DNA of 64,000 nucleotides from NCBI GenBank assembly GCA_963682025.1, contig OY821520.1, forward strand, positions 797,001 to 861,000. Reading direction: 5' to 3'. Below the pieces are notes generated by a model, which did no database searches, had not been told where the DNA came from, and saw only the letters and a list, made by a program, of their open reading frames with translations. This document shows positions 23,600 to 34,339 of the stretch, piece by piece. Both the position numbers and the translations under genes were made by a program. This stretch comes from Cordilura impudica. Lineage: Eukaryota > Arthropoda > Insecta > Diptera > Scathophagidae. How positions within the stretch are numbered: the first letter of the stretch is position 1; every line of letters starts with the position of its first letter.

Positions 23600-25187
23600 G
23601 TTTATTTTTATTTTTATTTATTTATTTATTAGTTATCATGATTTAAATAAATTAAGATAACTTATTATTAAGCAGTGGCTACGGTGGCCTTAAGCTAATG
23701 GTGTATATTAGGATTTACAATTCTACTGATAGGAAATAGTAAGTATTAGGTATATGTTTTAGATTATATGATAAGATACATTTTTTTAGGGATACTAATG
23801 AATTATAATTTTATTTGAAGTTTAGTACAAGTATATACATATATTTATATGTCTTTGCTTATATTGTTACTTTTTAGAAATTTTGTTAATATTATCATGT
23901 TAATTATGGAAGGTTTAGCAAGGTACTCTATAGGGTTCATTTCAAAGATTTGACGTCGACTTGCTTCAAATTTGGAACATTCTTTTAGTATATGTTCTAC
24001 AGTTATAATGTCCCTTTGACAATGTGGGCATATGTTAGATGCGCTGTGGTCAATTATGTGTTTGTGTGTGATGTTGGTATGACCTAATCTTAGTCGTATT
24101 ATTTTTTTGCAGTTCTGTGTGTTAATGCTTTTATTGTATTGGCAATTTAAATAGTCTTTTATGTTAATTTTATTATGATTAACTCGTTTGTACCAGTCTG
24201 ATGTTTTTGAACATAGGTCCATTTGTTCGAGCAATATCTTCTTTGTATGGTTTATTAGGTCATCTGAATTTAAGTTTACTGTTAAAAATAGAGGAGATTT
24301 TAGAGCTATTTTAGCTACATAATCAGCTAGTTCGTTACCAGGGATTTGACAGTGGCCTGGGACCCACATTATTTTTGTATTGTTGGAGTTTTTGATCAAA
24401 TGATCTTTAATATATGATGCGTAATAGTTTGTGTTGTATAAGTTTTTAATTGCTTGAATAGCTGATAGTGAATCGGTACAAATAATGGTTTTTGCGGTTG
24501 TGTTTTTTATGTATTTTATCGCTTCGAAAATGGCTATTATTTCTGCTGTAAATACTGTGGTATATGAGGGGAGTATGGATGTTTTTATAATGGAGTCAGA
24601 AGATGTGATACTGTATGAGACCTTATCGCCATCTTTGGAACCATCTGTGAATATTGGTCTGTAGTTCCTGTAATTATTTATTATATCTTGATAGCATTTC
24701 TTATAAATCTCGGGAAGTGGTTGAGGATTTTGGATATTGAGCTAGCGAAGTAATAAAGATATCATGTTGGAGGTTCAAAGGGGGATAGTATGATGTTTTG
24801 GTAGTGCTAAGGGGTTTGATTGGTAAATCATTATTTCTAGCGAAGCTAAAGATGCGACTTAGGGAGGATGGAATTTTATTGCGGTTTGGTTTTTTGGAAA
24901 GATTAAGGCATATTTTAGATATAGGAGAATCTGTGCTATTGTGAACATTTCGCAATAGACTGAATGTGATTACGTCTCTTTTAATGTCTAAAGGTTCTAT
25001 TCCAGCTTCGAAGAGCATATTTTGGGTTGGAGTTGTTCTAAAAGCGCTAAATATGATTCTAAGTGCAGAATTTGTAATGGTTGAAATTGTTTTTAATGAT
25101 GTTTTGGGTGCAAAACCATATAAATAGAGACCATAGTTAATTTTGGATAAAAGTATAGCTTTTAATACTGAGATTTGAAGCTGAGGC
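23600..25187 (-). pseudogene. I-like LINE fragment with intact RNase H
   Basis: A 5'-truncated element on the - strand. Its 3' end is a (TAAA)n tail, seen as the ATTTATTT run at 23606-23632. The thumb region lies at 24701-25210 (KINYGLYLYGFAP). An RNase H domain follows with all expected residues: FTDGSK near 24650, FTAE near 24565, CTDS near 24480 and WVPGH...GNELAD at 24300-24360. A CPHC...H zinc knuckle lies near 24010-24035. The C-terminal frame 23845-24399 is uninterrupted, so the copy is fairly young. RNase H and the tail type distinguish it from the flanking jockey-like pieces, and no 5' part is present. Confidence 0.78.
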
Positions 25188-27075
25188 TGTTCCCCATAAC
25201 TGTATACCATAGCACCAAATGGGTTTGAAAATCGAGTAATAAATCAAGAGCTTACAATCGAGACTTAACTTTGAGTTCCTGCCAATTAGCCATGTGAATT
25301 GGACTAATTTCAATTTTATTTGTGTCAATTTAGCGTCTGTATGATTTTTCCAGTTAAGTCGGTCAAGATGTAGTCCGAGATATTTAACAGAGGAATGTTG
25401 AGGTATAGACTGGTTCCTAATTCGAATTTAACTTTATAGAGAAGTCCCTCGTGCCAAACTCAGAGCAGTACTTTTTCTCTTCAAAAGCTCTCCTTATGGC
25501 ACTTACAATTCTGTGAACTTTCTCAGTGGTGCTGTGTTTTCGTGATACATGACATTATTTTGATATACGAATATTGTAAGTTTGTTTATCAAAATTCTCT
25601 CGAATAATTTTGACAAGTTGGACAGTAAACTTATTGGTCTATACGAATCGACCTTTGTGTGATCTTCACCTGGTTTAGGTATCATTGTAACGAGTGAAAC
25701 TTTCCATTCTGGGGGAAAATGTTCAAGGCGTATTATAGCATTAAAAATTATTCTTAATGCTATTCGAGGTAACTCCAAAAGCATTTTATTACTGATCCCA
25801 TCGATCCCTGATGCTTTTTTGGGGTTTAAATCAACAATAGCCTTTTCGACCTCTCCAATCTCAAAACGAAGGGACACTGCTCTATGCTGTGAAGTAACAG
25901 GTGGCAACTCATCAATAGAACTAAGGGGTTATATTTGGAGTAAAAACTTTCTTTAGATGTTCTACAAACAGATCTCTCTTCGCTCTGTCATTCCTAGCCC
26001 ATCCTCCACTTTCCCTTCTTAGAAGAGGCTTGCATACAACAGGTCTTTTAAGAATTTTTGTAGCACGCCACAAAGAGTAATCAGTTTTTTCTGTTGGATC
26101 CAGTTTCTCAAGATAACTATTCAAATTAGCATTTCTTTGTGTTTCAAGCAGTTTCCGTGCTTTTTCGTGCATTCCTTCAATTGTTGCTTAAGTTGAGGAG
26201 ATCTGTGCAGTTGCCACTCTCTTCGAATTCTTCGTTTTTCACCTTTCAACATCTACAGAAGTAGTTATATATGGCCTGGTGTGACGAGGAGGTTTAGTAG
26301 CAAGTTGAGCAGCTAGTTTGAGATTTTGTTCGAAGTTAACAATCGAGAGGTCAATATCTTTTGGTGTTCTTAGCGGAAAGCTTTCTGTGCAATGGGTACT
26401 AAGAAACTTTTAGTAATTTAGCCAATCAATATTGCTTGAAAGCGTTAAATCACTAGGTGGGGACACAATTTTTTGGGGGTTCGAAATAGTAACAATAACG
26501 GGTGTGTGGTCAGACGAGAGTTCCAATGAAGATTCTACATGCACAAGTTCTTTTGCGATGTTCCTCGTTAATCCGAAATCGATCAAATCGGGTATTTTTT
26601 GCTCATCTGTTGGCCAGTACGTTGGTTCTCCACTTGAGACCACATCCATACCCATTTTAGAAATTGTGTTGAACAAAACAGGACCCTTCGGGGAAATAAG
26701 CCGTGACCCCCAGAATGTATGCTTGGCATTAAAATCGCCAGCAACTATGAAACGAGGGCCTAGTGATTTAAAAAAACTTGTATATTGATTTTCTGATATA
26801 GAACACCTTGGGGGGAGAATATGATGATGAAATCACTAGGCTGTTTCCAAGTTCTTCAAAGCACATAAGTAGCTTGAAGGTAGTTTTCACAATGATCACA
26901 CATTAAATAATGTTTTAATCTGAATTTAATTAAGATAGCTGAGCTACCACATGCTCTACCTCTTGTATCCTTAGTATCATACAAGGTGTATCCACGCAGT
27001 GAAAAGAGACTCCTACGAGTCAAGTGAGTTTCAGAGACAAGCAAAATATCAATTTCATTGTCTCTAAAAAAAAAA
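25188..27075 (-). pseudogene. Jockey-like LINE fragment 2 (endonuclease and RT)
   Basis: The - strand carries an apurinic-type endonuclease: SETHLTRRSLFSLRGY near 27000-27060, PDLIDFGL near 26570-26600 and SSDHTPVIV near 26490-26520. An RT N-terminal part follows (KKASGIDGISNKMLLELP; LVTMIPKPG; YRPISLLSNLSKLFE) at 25503-25907. It closely matches fragment 1 where they overlap (22900-23000 against 25790-25915). It begins at TTTGAAGCTGAGGCTG, so its RT end and 3' UTR are missing. The + strand open frame at 26432-26788 is the shadow of the endonuclease. Confidence 0.8.
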
Positions 27076-27766
27076 ATGAGACATAGAAAATAAGCATAAA
27101 CCAAATTTGAGTGGCATTGTTATTAATTTTGTTACCTTTGAATATGAAAAAGTTCATATCGGATGATATATTTATATTGGGACTAGGTCGAAAAATGGAC
27201 CGATCCTTGACCATATTTGATAAGGCCTCTTATTTTTTGCAAAAATAAATAAATACCAAATTTGAGAAAAATCTGTGCAATATTTTTTGCTTTTTGATAG
27301 ATTTTTGTGAAGATCGGGAAACAGCTTTATATGGGGGCTATGAATAAGAATTTTCCTATAGGGTTTATTTTTGGACTACTGATTAATAAACATACACAAA
27401 CCCAATTTGAACGAGATCATAAGATAATATGGATTTTATGACTGTTTAAGCCGATAGGGGTCATTTGTATGGGGACTAGGTCTTAACATGCACCGATTTT
27501 GACCAATTTTAATAGCGTTCTTCCCACGGTCGATAGAAGCTCACATATAATATTTTATCAAAATATGTTCACATTTGCGACCTGTAGTTTGATTACAAGG
27601 TTTACATGGACATACAGACAGATGGACGGACGGATATCGCTAAATCGACTCAGAAAGTGATTCTGAGTCGATCGGTACAGTAAAAGATGGGACTAGGTAA
27701 AATATTTTTGGTAGTTACAAACGTCACAAAGTCATTATACCCTGACCACATAGTGGCATAATATTC

Positions 27767-29640
27767 CTAGTTCGAGATGGAATCTGGAAAATACGTTACG
27801 AGATAATGAAAATTTTCGAATTTTATTTAATGTATTTAATCTAATGTATAGTCTTTTGTTATTTTGAACGTCTTTGGTCATCCACAACTCTGGATAGTTT
27901 AGGGGATTTTGTACAAGTCTAGCCCTATTTAATCGTTTTTAAATCTAGTCAGAATGTTAGAATATCGTTTTACTCATACAAGGACAATAACCATTACTGG
28001 CGATATTCTTCAAGATTCCTGCATCTTTGATTAAAGTGCCACCAATGACAAATGGGTTTATCAGGCATGTAACACTAATAATTTCATAAGTGGAATTGAC
28101 GTTTTATGTAGCATAGATACCAAAAAACCTATCCACAACAGCTTTAAATGAATAAAATGAATTTTTGCAAAAATATACACATACAAAACTATAAAATATA
28201 TTTTATTAATAATTTAAGAGAAACTCATTTTTAGATGACGAAATCAAGAAAACGTCCTAAACGTATTGTTGCCACCTTTTTATTTCGTACAAACCACTTT
28301 TTATTTGGTACAAAATAATAGTTTTTTTTTTACTGAGAGCAAAAAGGAGAAGCAAAACATACGAAAAAGAAAACAATGTAAGTATTAGAAGATTTATATT
28401 TAAAATTTATTTTAACTTCTTTATTGATAAAGGGGAAAACATCGAAGTTCAGAAAACGTAAGGATTTTTGTTTAAATCATGAAGTGACATCAAAATTTAG
28501 CTAGGGATTGGAAGGAATCGTGGACAGATTGGAAATGACATGTTAGGAAAACGATGGATCACAACAAAAAAGAAACCCAAAAAACTGGCGGAGGTGGGTA
28601 CAACCAATACCAACCAATACGTCTTGACTTTTACATTTTTTGAAAGTGATAAAAAGGTGCCAAATGGTATAGCTAATCTGTATATAAAATTTAATTGCAT
28701 TATTTTAAGTTTTACCGGATAGCAATAAAATTTTTAGAAAAAGTCGATTTTTGTCATCACATTAATAACACTTTTTAAGTTACATATCTATACAAATTTT
28801 ATGCGAAATAATTTTAAGTATCGGTATATAGATGTAATCCCAATATAAAAAGTACAGACTTTTACAATGTGGATTAACACTGTTGAATTTCCCCAGAACA
28901 CGCATTTACATATCGTTACCTTAATATAGGAAGACCCTACACAATTTCATCTTTCGATTGATTAGGGAATCATCTATCGAAAAATACAAAAAATTTTTTG
29001 AACATCTTAAATTTAGGTTCATACATTTAATGTTGGTTTTTTATGCACATAAAATTTAAATTTAAACAAAACACATATCGCACCTTAAATACAAAAGAGT
29101 CACAACTCAAAATTTTCCAAAACTGACTTTTTTCCATAAATTAATTCACAGTACACATTTCTATCTACTGCAAAAATTTATTTCTCATAACTGTCTTCTT
29201 TAACAGGAAAAATGCTGTTATATCTGGGGCACAACTTGAGATAATATCACTAGTCAATTGAAAAAATTTCAGTCAGAGAGTTATAACTCAAAATTATATT
29301 TTATTTCCCCAAACACAATATAAATTTAAAAAAGAGTATAGCAAAACTTACCTCAAAATGCACATTTTTCATAATGAAACTCATTTTTTTAAATAATACA
29401 ATCATTTTTACATAAACACAGGTTGGAAAAGTTATTTTGGGAAAGTAAGATCTTGTTTTGATATTTCGGCATGTAAGAGCAGAGAATTTTTTAAATGTAC
29501 TTGCATTAAAAACAAACAAACAGATCAAATGGCTATAAGTAGCGTAGATGTTGGCACAACAAAACAGATTAGAAAAACTTTAAAAAAGTTGTTACGAGAA
29601 AAATGTACTCTAAAACATCAAAAATTGACCGAAATACGTA
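27767..29640. other. AT-rich stretch without recognised gene
   Basis: Overlapping opposite-strand open frames at 28497-28722 have no recognisable motif. A truncated MITE P2 end starts near 29072 (CATATCGCACC). A 40-codon frame at 29529-29652 is lysine-rich and could belong to the decayed gene just downstream. Nothing else was supported. Confidence 0.35.
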
Positions 29641-29649
29641 GATATATTA

Positions 29650-30177
29650 AGTAGTGCATCTGCAATCGAATGTGTTCAGTCGGATTGTGAAGAAACAGGA
29701 CAATTTGAATTGCGTACTTCAAAAACTGAAACAAAGAGAGAGGCAATTGATTTTAGCTTATTGACAGCAACATGCGTTAGATGCGACTAAGTCAATAGAT
29801 TTTTTAAGAATCAATTACCGGATGCACATCTTTGTACACAAAGAAAAACTGTTACTACGAAAAGCGAAATTTATACAAAAGTTACCAAGGGAGAAGAAAA
29901 TAACACTGACAACTTTCTCGTCGCACAGTTTTCTAAAATGATTGAGGAAAGTTTCATTAATACAATTGAAAGCAATGTATTGTTTGTTGCTGTGAAAAGG
30001 GAAAGGCAAATACTGTTTGATCCATGCAAACATTTCAAACTTTGTCAAAATTGGCTACCAACAAATAAAAGTGAAAGGACTGAGGACAAACATTGTTCCC
30101 GATATTGTCGTGCCGCCATTATCAAGAATAACACATCAATATTGCTAATTATTATTCTGCAACAGCTACCCATTTAA
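29650..30177 (+). pseudogene. Decayed RING-type zinc finger gene
   Basis: One reading frame runs about 170 codons with a single stop (near 29789). It contains TATCVRCD upstream and ends with a damaged C3HC4 RING. A CIVC pair is present near 29976-29990 in a shifted frame. It is followed in the main frame by ILFDPCKHFKLCQN (central CxH..C) and, at the end, CSRYCRAAI in place of CPxCR. At least two frameshifts are needed to align the ligands. RING proteins of this form are E3 ubiquitin ligases. The source (host gene copy or mobile element cargo) is unknown. Confidence 0.5.
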
Positions 30178-30773
30178 ACTATATATTCCTATTTGTTAAC
30201 TGAATTCATAAAATAAATAAAATACACACTAGACAAATAGTACACGGCAAAAAATTATCAAATGTACAATAACGCCATAATGGCTTTATTTCACACCTTG
30301 TGGAAATAAAGCATTCCTACTTTACTAGAAAGTTTTAGTTTGGCTTTCATATAGTTCCAAACACAGTGGCATATCCTAACGAAGCCAAAACTTTCATTCA
30401 GTGGAAGGTAGACGTGGAATCTTTTTCATTTCTTAAATTACAATACCTTTTATGTAGATGATATGGCATTAAAATATTCAAATATCCCACAATATTAATG
30501 CATTTTTGCAAGAGAAAAATTTGTGGTAAAATGTTGCAATAGTAAAAACGTTAGAAACTTAAACCCACACCACTTTGACTGCTCAAGAACGAGGAACATA
30601 GGTCCAAAGTTGTGGTGTTTTAAGAAGAACAGTGTACTCATCCTTCCTAGTATATTGTTCCTGTTACCTTTGTTGTTCTAAACTTTGTATTTTTGTCATA
30701 GCTGTACTTGTTGTTTTTGTACCCGTTGTGGTAATATTAAAAAAATTCACCAACATCAAAAGCAAATAAAAAA

Positions 30774-31548
30774 CAAGTAAGAAAATTATAGTCGGTCTAG
30801 ACCGACTATATGATACCCTATACCATGCGTTTAGAGACCCATCTCATAGGCCCAACTAACTGGACATAGAAAATAAGCATAAACCAAATTTGAGCGGGAT
30901 TTTTATTAATTTTTTTGGCTGCAGATATGAAAAAGTTCATATCGGATGCTATATCTATATGAGGACTAGGCCCAAAAATGGACCTATCCTGACTATGTTT
31001 GGTAAAGTCTCTTGTATTTTGAAAAAATATATACAAACCTAATTTGAGAAAAATCTTTGCAATATTTTTGTTTTTTGTTAGATTTAAGTGAAGATCGGGA
31101 AGCAGCTCTATATAGCGCCTTTGACTAAGAATTGTCTCATAGGGATCATTTTCGGACTATGTAATAAACGCATACAAACCCAATTTGAGTAAGATCTATA
31201 TGACAATTTGGATCTTATGGCGATTTCATGGGGGGCTGTTTGTATGGGGGCTAGGTCTGAACATAGACCGATTCTCACCAATTTCAATAGCGTTCATCTT
31301 ATGGCCGATAAAAGCTTAGATACCAATTTTCATCAAAATATATTCATATTTGCGACCTGTAGTTTGATTACAAGGTTTAATGGACACACAGACGGACGGA
31401 CGGACGGACATCGTTAAATCGAATCAGTAAGTGATTCTGATTCGATCGGTATAATAAAAGATGGGTCTAGGTCAAATATTTGTGGTAGTTACAAACAGCA
31501 GCACAAAGTTATTATACCCAAACCACGTAGTGGTATAGGGTATAAAAA
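30774..31548 (+). repeat. Repeat family R, copy 3 (complete)
   Basis: The best full-length copy. It starts CAAGTAAGAAAATTATAG, has the palindrome AGTCGGTCTAGACCGACT at 30789-30806, the GACGGACGGACGGACGGAC run near 31391-31410, and ends TAGTGGTATAGGGTATAAAA. It is not interrupted. The reading frames at 30818-31036 and 31208-31417 recur in other copies only because the DNA repeats. Confidence 0.82.
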
Positions 31549-31568
31549 GAAATCACCAAATTCAAAAT

Positions 31569-31616
31569 TATATGCTTATAGAGGTTTATTTCTAGTAAAC
31601 CTCCTATAAGCATATA
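31569..31616. repeat. Short near-perfect hairpin
   Basis: A 19-20 bp stem (TATATGCTTATAG...AGGTTTA and its complement) with a single bulged base and a 7-base loop lies directly 3' of repeat R copy 3. The stem is short for a microRNA precursor. Function unknown. Confidence 0.6.
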
Positions 31617-32611
31617 AATATTTTCAGATAGTATTTGAATATATTAAATCATATAAAGGTTTTTTCCTCCCATTTTCCTTTAAAAATCATTAAAAAATAA
31701 AATAAAAACTATTTAATATCTTTAGATCCTATATATTATTTGTTGCAATATCTATATGTAAAGATAAGATCTCATATGTAAATATCAAGTTTTTTAAAAT
31801 ATGTACATAAATAAAGGAAGAATATATAATTGAATTGAAAAAAAAAACTTGTATCAATTACCGACGCATAATTATCACTGTTTTTATAAATCTATCCAAA
31901 TACACTTAGCATCGGTCAGAGGACTTCAAAAATTTCAGCGGTAGGAGTCGGAACTATATGTATTTTGACGACTCCACAAACCAGGTAAGTACGATTAAAT
32001 TATTATTTACGTGTTAATTTAGTTTTAAATTGAAAGAAAAACTAATCTCAGAGTTAAATGCCAGATATCGGGATCTTTTATATAGAGACCGGAATTAAAA
32101 ATGTTCATACTATTTTCATAAATTTGAAGACAACCTATTTTCTACTGTTTTATAGAGGCTGATTATGAATTATCACAAATTTCAAAAGATATTTGATTAC
32201 AAAGTTTACATGTAGACGGATACAAAAAAGTACGGCCAGCGCCGGATCGGCCTGTGCTTTTGGTGGTACATTTTTGATACTTACTAGATTCAGCCAAAAC
32301 TAGTTATCTAATCGCCAAAAATATGTTTTTCTGTATCATCTAGAGAGAACACTGTATCACTTGTTAGTTTATAAAAAATAAAGTTTCTATATCATTAATT
32401 TTTCACCACAAACACATTTAAATTAAATTTTGCCACTTTACACTAACAGCGTCCTTTTAACTGTCAAAAAATAATATCTACAAATGACATTATTGACAAT
32501 TATGGTTGCCACCTAAAAATCCGGGGATATTAATTTATTACTCCCTAATTTCAGGGATTTGCAAAAGTTGATTCCGTTTGGCATCCTACTTGCAATATTC
32601 TTTCTCGCTTA

Positions 32612-32964
32612 GACCGTGTTCACACAAGTCAATTTTTGTTGCGCAATTTTTGAGTTTTATGGCAGAGAAGGGAAAGAAGAGAGGTTGTTGGTACGGAGTT
32701 GCTTGTACTCGGCAACTCGTTTTGTTGTGCCATTCGTAACTATAAACATGAAGTTAGCTGCAGCTTATTATTTGACATTTCTTTTTATTCTTTGCTTCGC
32801 TGTGAAAAATTATTATTATATCATTTATTTTATATTTTTATCTCATTTTTTCTTCGAATATTTGAAAACAAAAGAAAACGAAAAGTTGCGGCAATAAATT
32901 TCTGTGTGAACATTAAGGCAACTTTAAAAGAGAATTTAAAAAATTGCCTTGTGTGAACTGGGCC
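32612..32964. mobile_element. MITE, family P3 (TTA target duplication)
   Basis: The left end GACCGTGTTCACACAAG pairs with the right end CTTGTGTGAACTGGGCC, flanked by TTA on both sides (32609-32611, 32965-32967). Length is 353 bp. The two overlapping open frames inside (32616-32956) lie wholly within the element and have no motif, so I do not call genes. It is probably a PIF/Harbinger-type MITE. Confidence 0.72.
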
Positions 32965-33380
32965 TTATGAATTTAACAGCGATTACATCTAGAACATAAC
33001 TATTTCCTAACACGACATCGGAACCACAGCCCAGCAATCGAGACAGTCAATTTTACATGTCAGAACCATTATTAATAGTATAACAATTTTTTTCGTACAT
33101 TAACATTATTAAGACCATTAAACAAATTATTTTCCTGGGCAATATTTGTTTTCCATAACAATACATGCACATCACGAGGTGCGGTAGTCGAAATTAATAA
33201 TAGCCCTACAGTAAGAATGATAGATAGTTCTATCATAGTTCTACCATTATTGGCCTTACAGTACTATTTATTCACGAATCTGTAATATATTGTTTACATA
33301 TATATATGCAAATATAAGGACGATTCTGTTTTTACAAAATATTTTTCGTAGTTTTATTATAATGGTAAAATCCTCATAAT

Positions 33381-33386
33381 TTTATT
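33381..33386 (-). terminator. Poly(A) signal of the REG gamma gene
   Basis: AATAAA on the - strand lies 45 bases after the stop codon of the proteasome activator gene. It is the first good signal downstream; a second lies about 25 bases further on. Confidence 0.6.
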
Positions 33387-33430
33387 AAAAAACAAAATCT
33401 TTGAGAATATGTTGTTTTTTATATTATTCC

Positions 33431-33798
33431 TTAATAAAGACTTTCAGCATTGGAGGAACGTGGCTTTTTTAGTTTTTCCATATTTTTAATGACAATATCA
33501 TGGAGAGATGAGTACCGATTTCGTACTTCACATACTACTAGCCAAAGACTCAAATACTCCTTTTCGTCCAATTCAACAACAGCACGTCTGTAATCATCGA
33601 TATGAGGATATTTGGCGACTTTTGAAACGACCTTTGCTCGTGATAGAAAATAACGTGATATTTGATCGAAAAATGCAGCTGCTTCAGATTCGACAGTTTG
33701 TATTTCAGCCAACGTGTCCTCTTGAATCGACACACCGAAATTGTTGCCATCTTCGATTTTGGGAATCATAAATGATATCCACATTTTCAAAAGATTTG
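33431..33798 (-). CDS. REG: Proteasome activator PA28-gamma / REG, exon 3
   Basis: The exon encodes the conserved C-terminal half of the 11S activator: NLLKMWISFMIPKIEDGNNF contains the activation-loop region, followed by VESEAAAFFDQISRYF and KYPHIDDYRRAV. The end PRSSNAESLY is the tail that docks into the 20S proteasome alpha ring and ends in Tyr, as in PA28-gamma. It starts after a T-rich tract and TAG (33799-33800) and stops at TAA (33431-33433). Family proteins form heptamers that activate nuclear 20S proteasomes without ATP or ubiquitin. Confidence 0.93.
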
Positions 33799-33864
33799 CT
33801 AAAAAAAAAAGAGGAAATGAGAATTAATCAAACATTTTTGGAAATTGCATTATTTCAAACTCAC

Positions 33865-34252
33865 AGTCTTCTACCAATTTACGAATAATGGGTTTTACAA
33901 TTTTAATCATTTCACAAAGTGGTGCATTGCACGGCACTGAGCCGCTTGCCAAGTACATCACTTTGGTGCCAGAAACTAATGGTGTTTCAGTACGCGCTCT
34001 TTTGGCGGGGGGTTGATCGGCATCGCCACCATCTCCTGAAGATTTTGAGCTGATTTCCGCATTGGCACCATTATTACTGACCACAACAGGTTCAGGTATT
34101 GGAATGTTTAAATCTTGATGTACTTCAGTAAAATTACGTTCACTAAACATGTGAGTATCCAGCAGTTCATTGAGTTCTACAATTTTTTCTGGGAATCCTT
34201 GAATTATTAGCTGCTCTGCCTTTTTGATTAAAGAATCTTTATATTCCTGAAC
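33865..34252 (-). CDS. REG: Proteasome activator PA28-gamma / REG, exon 2
   Basis: This exon begins VQEYKDSLIKKAEQLIIQ, helix 1 of the activator, followed by GFPEKIVELNELL and EVHQDLNIPIPEP. A low-complexity homolog-specific insert (SSKSSGDGGDADQ) precedes the basic stretch PPAKRARTE, a likely nuclear localisation signal, as expected for the nuclear gamma type. It ends IVKPIIRKLVED before GTGAGT. The upstream acceptor is ATTATTAG. Exons 1-3 together give 259 residues, close to the 250-odd of other PA28-gamma proteins. Confidence 0.92.
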
Positions 34253-34314
34253 CTAATAATATAAAAAAAAAACATATACGAAATATATGTATAGATTAGT
34301 TCACCACTGCTTAC

Positions 34315-34338
34315 TTTTGCAATAGTTCCACTTGGCAT
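34315..34338 (-). CDS. REG: Proteasome activator PA28-gamma / REG, exon 1
   Basis: A 24-nt coding piece, ATG CCA AGT GGA ACT ATT GCA AAA, before the donor GTAAGC. It joins exon 2 in phase 0 to give MPSGTIAK-VQEYKDS. This start is chosen because it reads straight into the conserved first helix, and the next Met in exon 2 would remove that helix. The 62-nt intron is typical for flies. No TATA box is evident upstream on the - strand. Confidence 0.85.
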
Positions 34339-34339
34339 T

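Larger units (their letters stand above)
21621..27766 (+). repeat. Repeat family R, copy 2, split by LINEs
   Basis: It starts AAGAAAATTATAGTC followed by the 18-bp palindrome AGTCGGTCTAGACCGACT and runs to GGCCCAACTA near 21708. It resumes at GACATAGAAAATAAGC near 27078 and continues to ACCACATAGTGGCATAAT. Other copies have these two parts joined (GGCCCAACTAACTGGACATAG), which shows that the LINE block at 21709-27075 was inserted into R. Confidence 0.82.

Noticed and set aside
26432..26788. 118-codon + strand ORF
   Set aside because: Antisense shadow of the jockey-like endonuclease frame.
28497..28722. Opposing 60-67 codon ORFs
   Set aside because: Chance overlap in AT-rich DNA with no motif or splice context.
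32616..32956. Two overlapping ORFs of 85-93 codons
   Set aside because: They lie entirely within a TTA-flanked MITE and have no domain.
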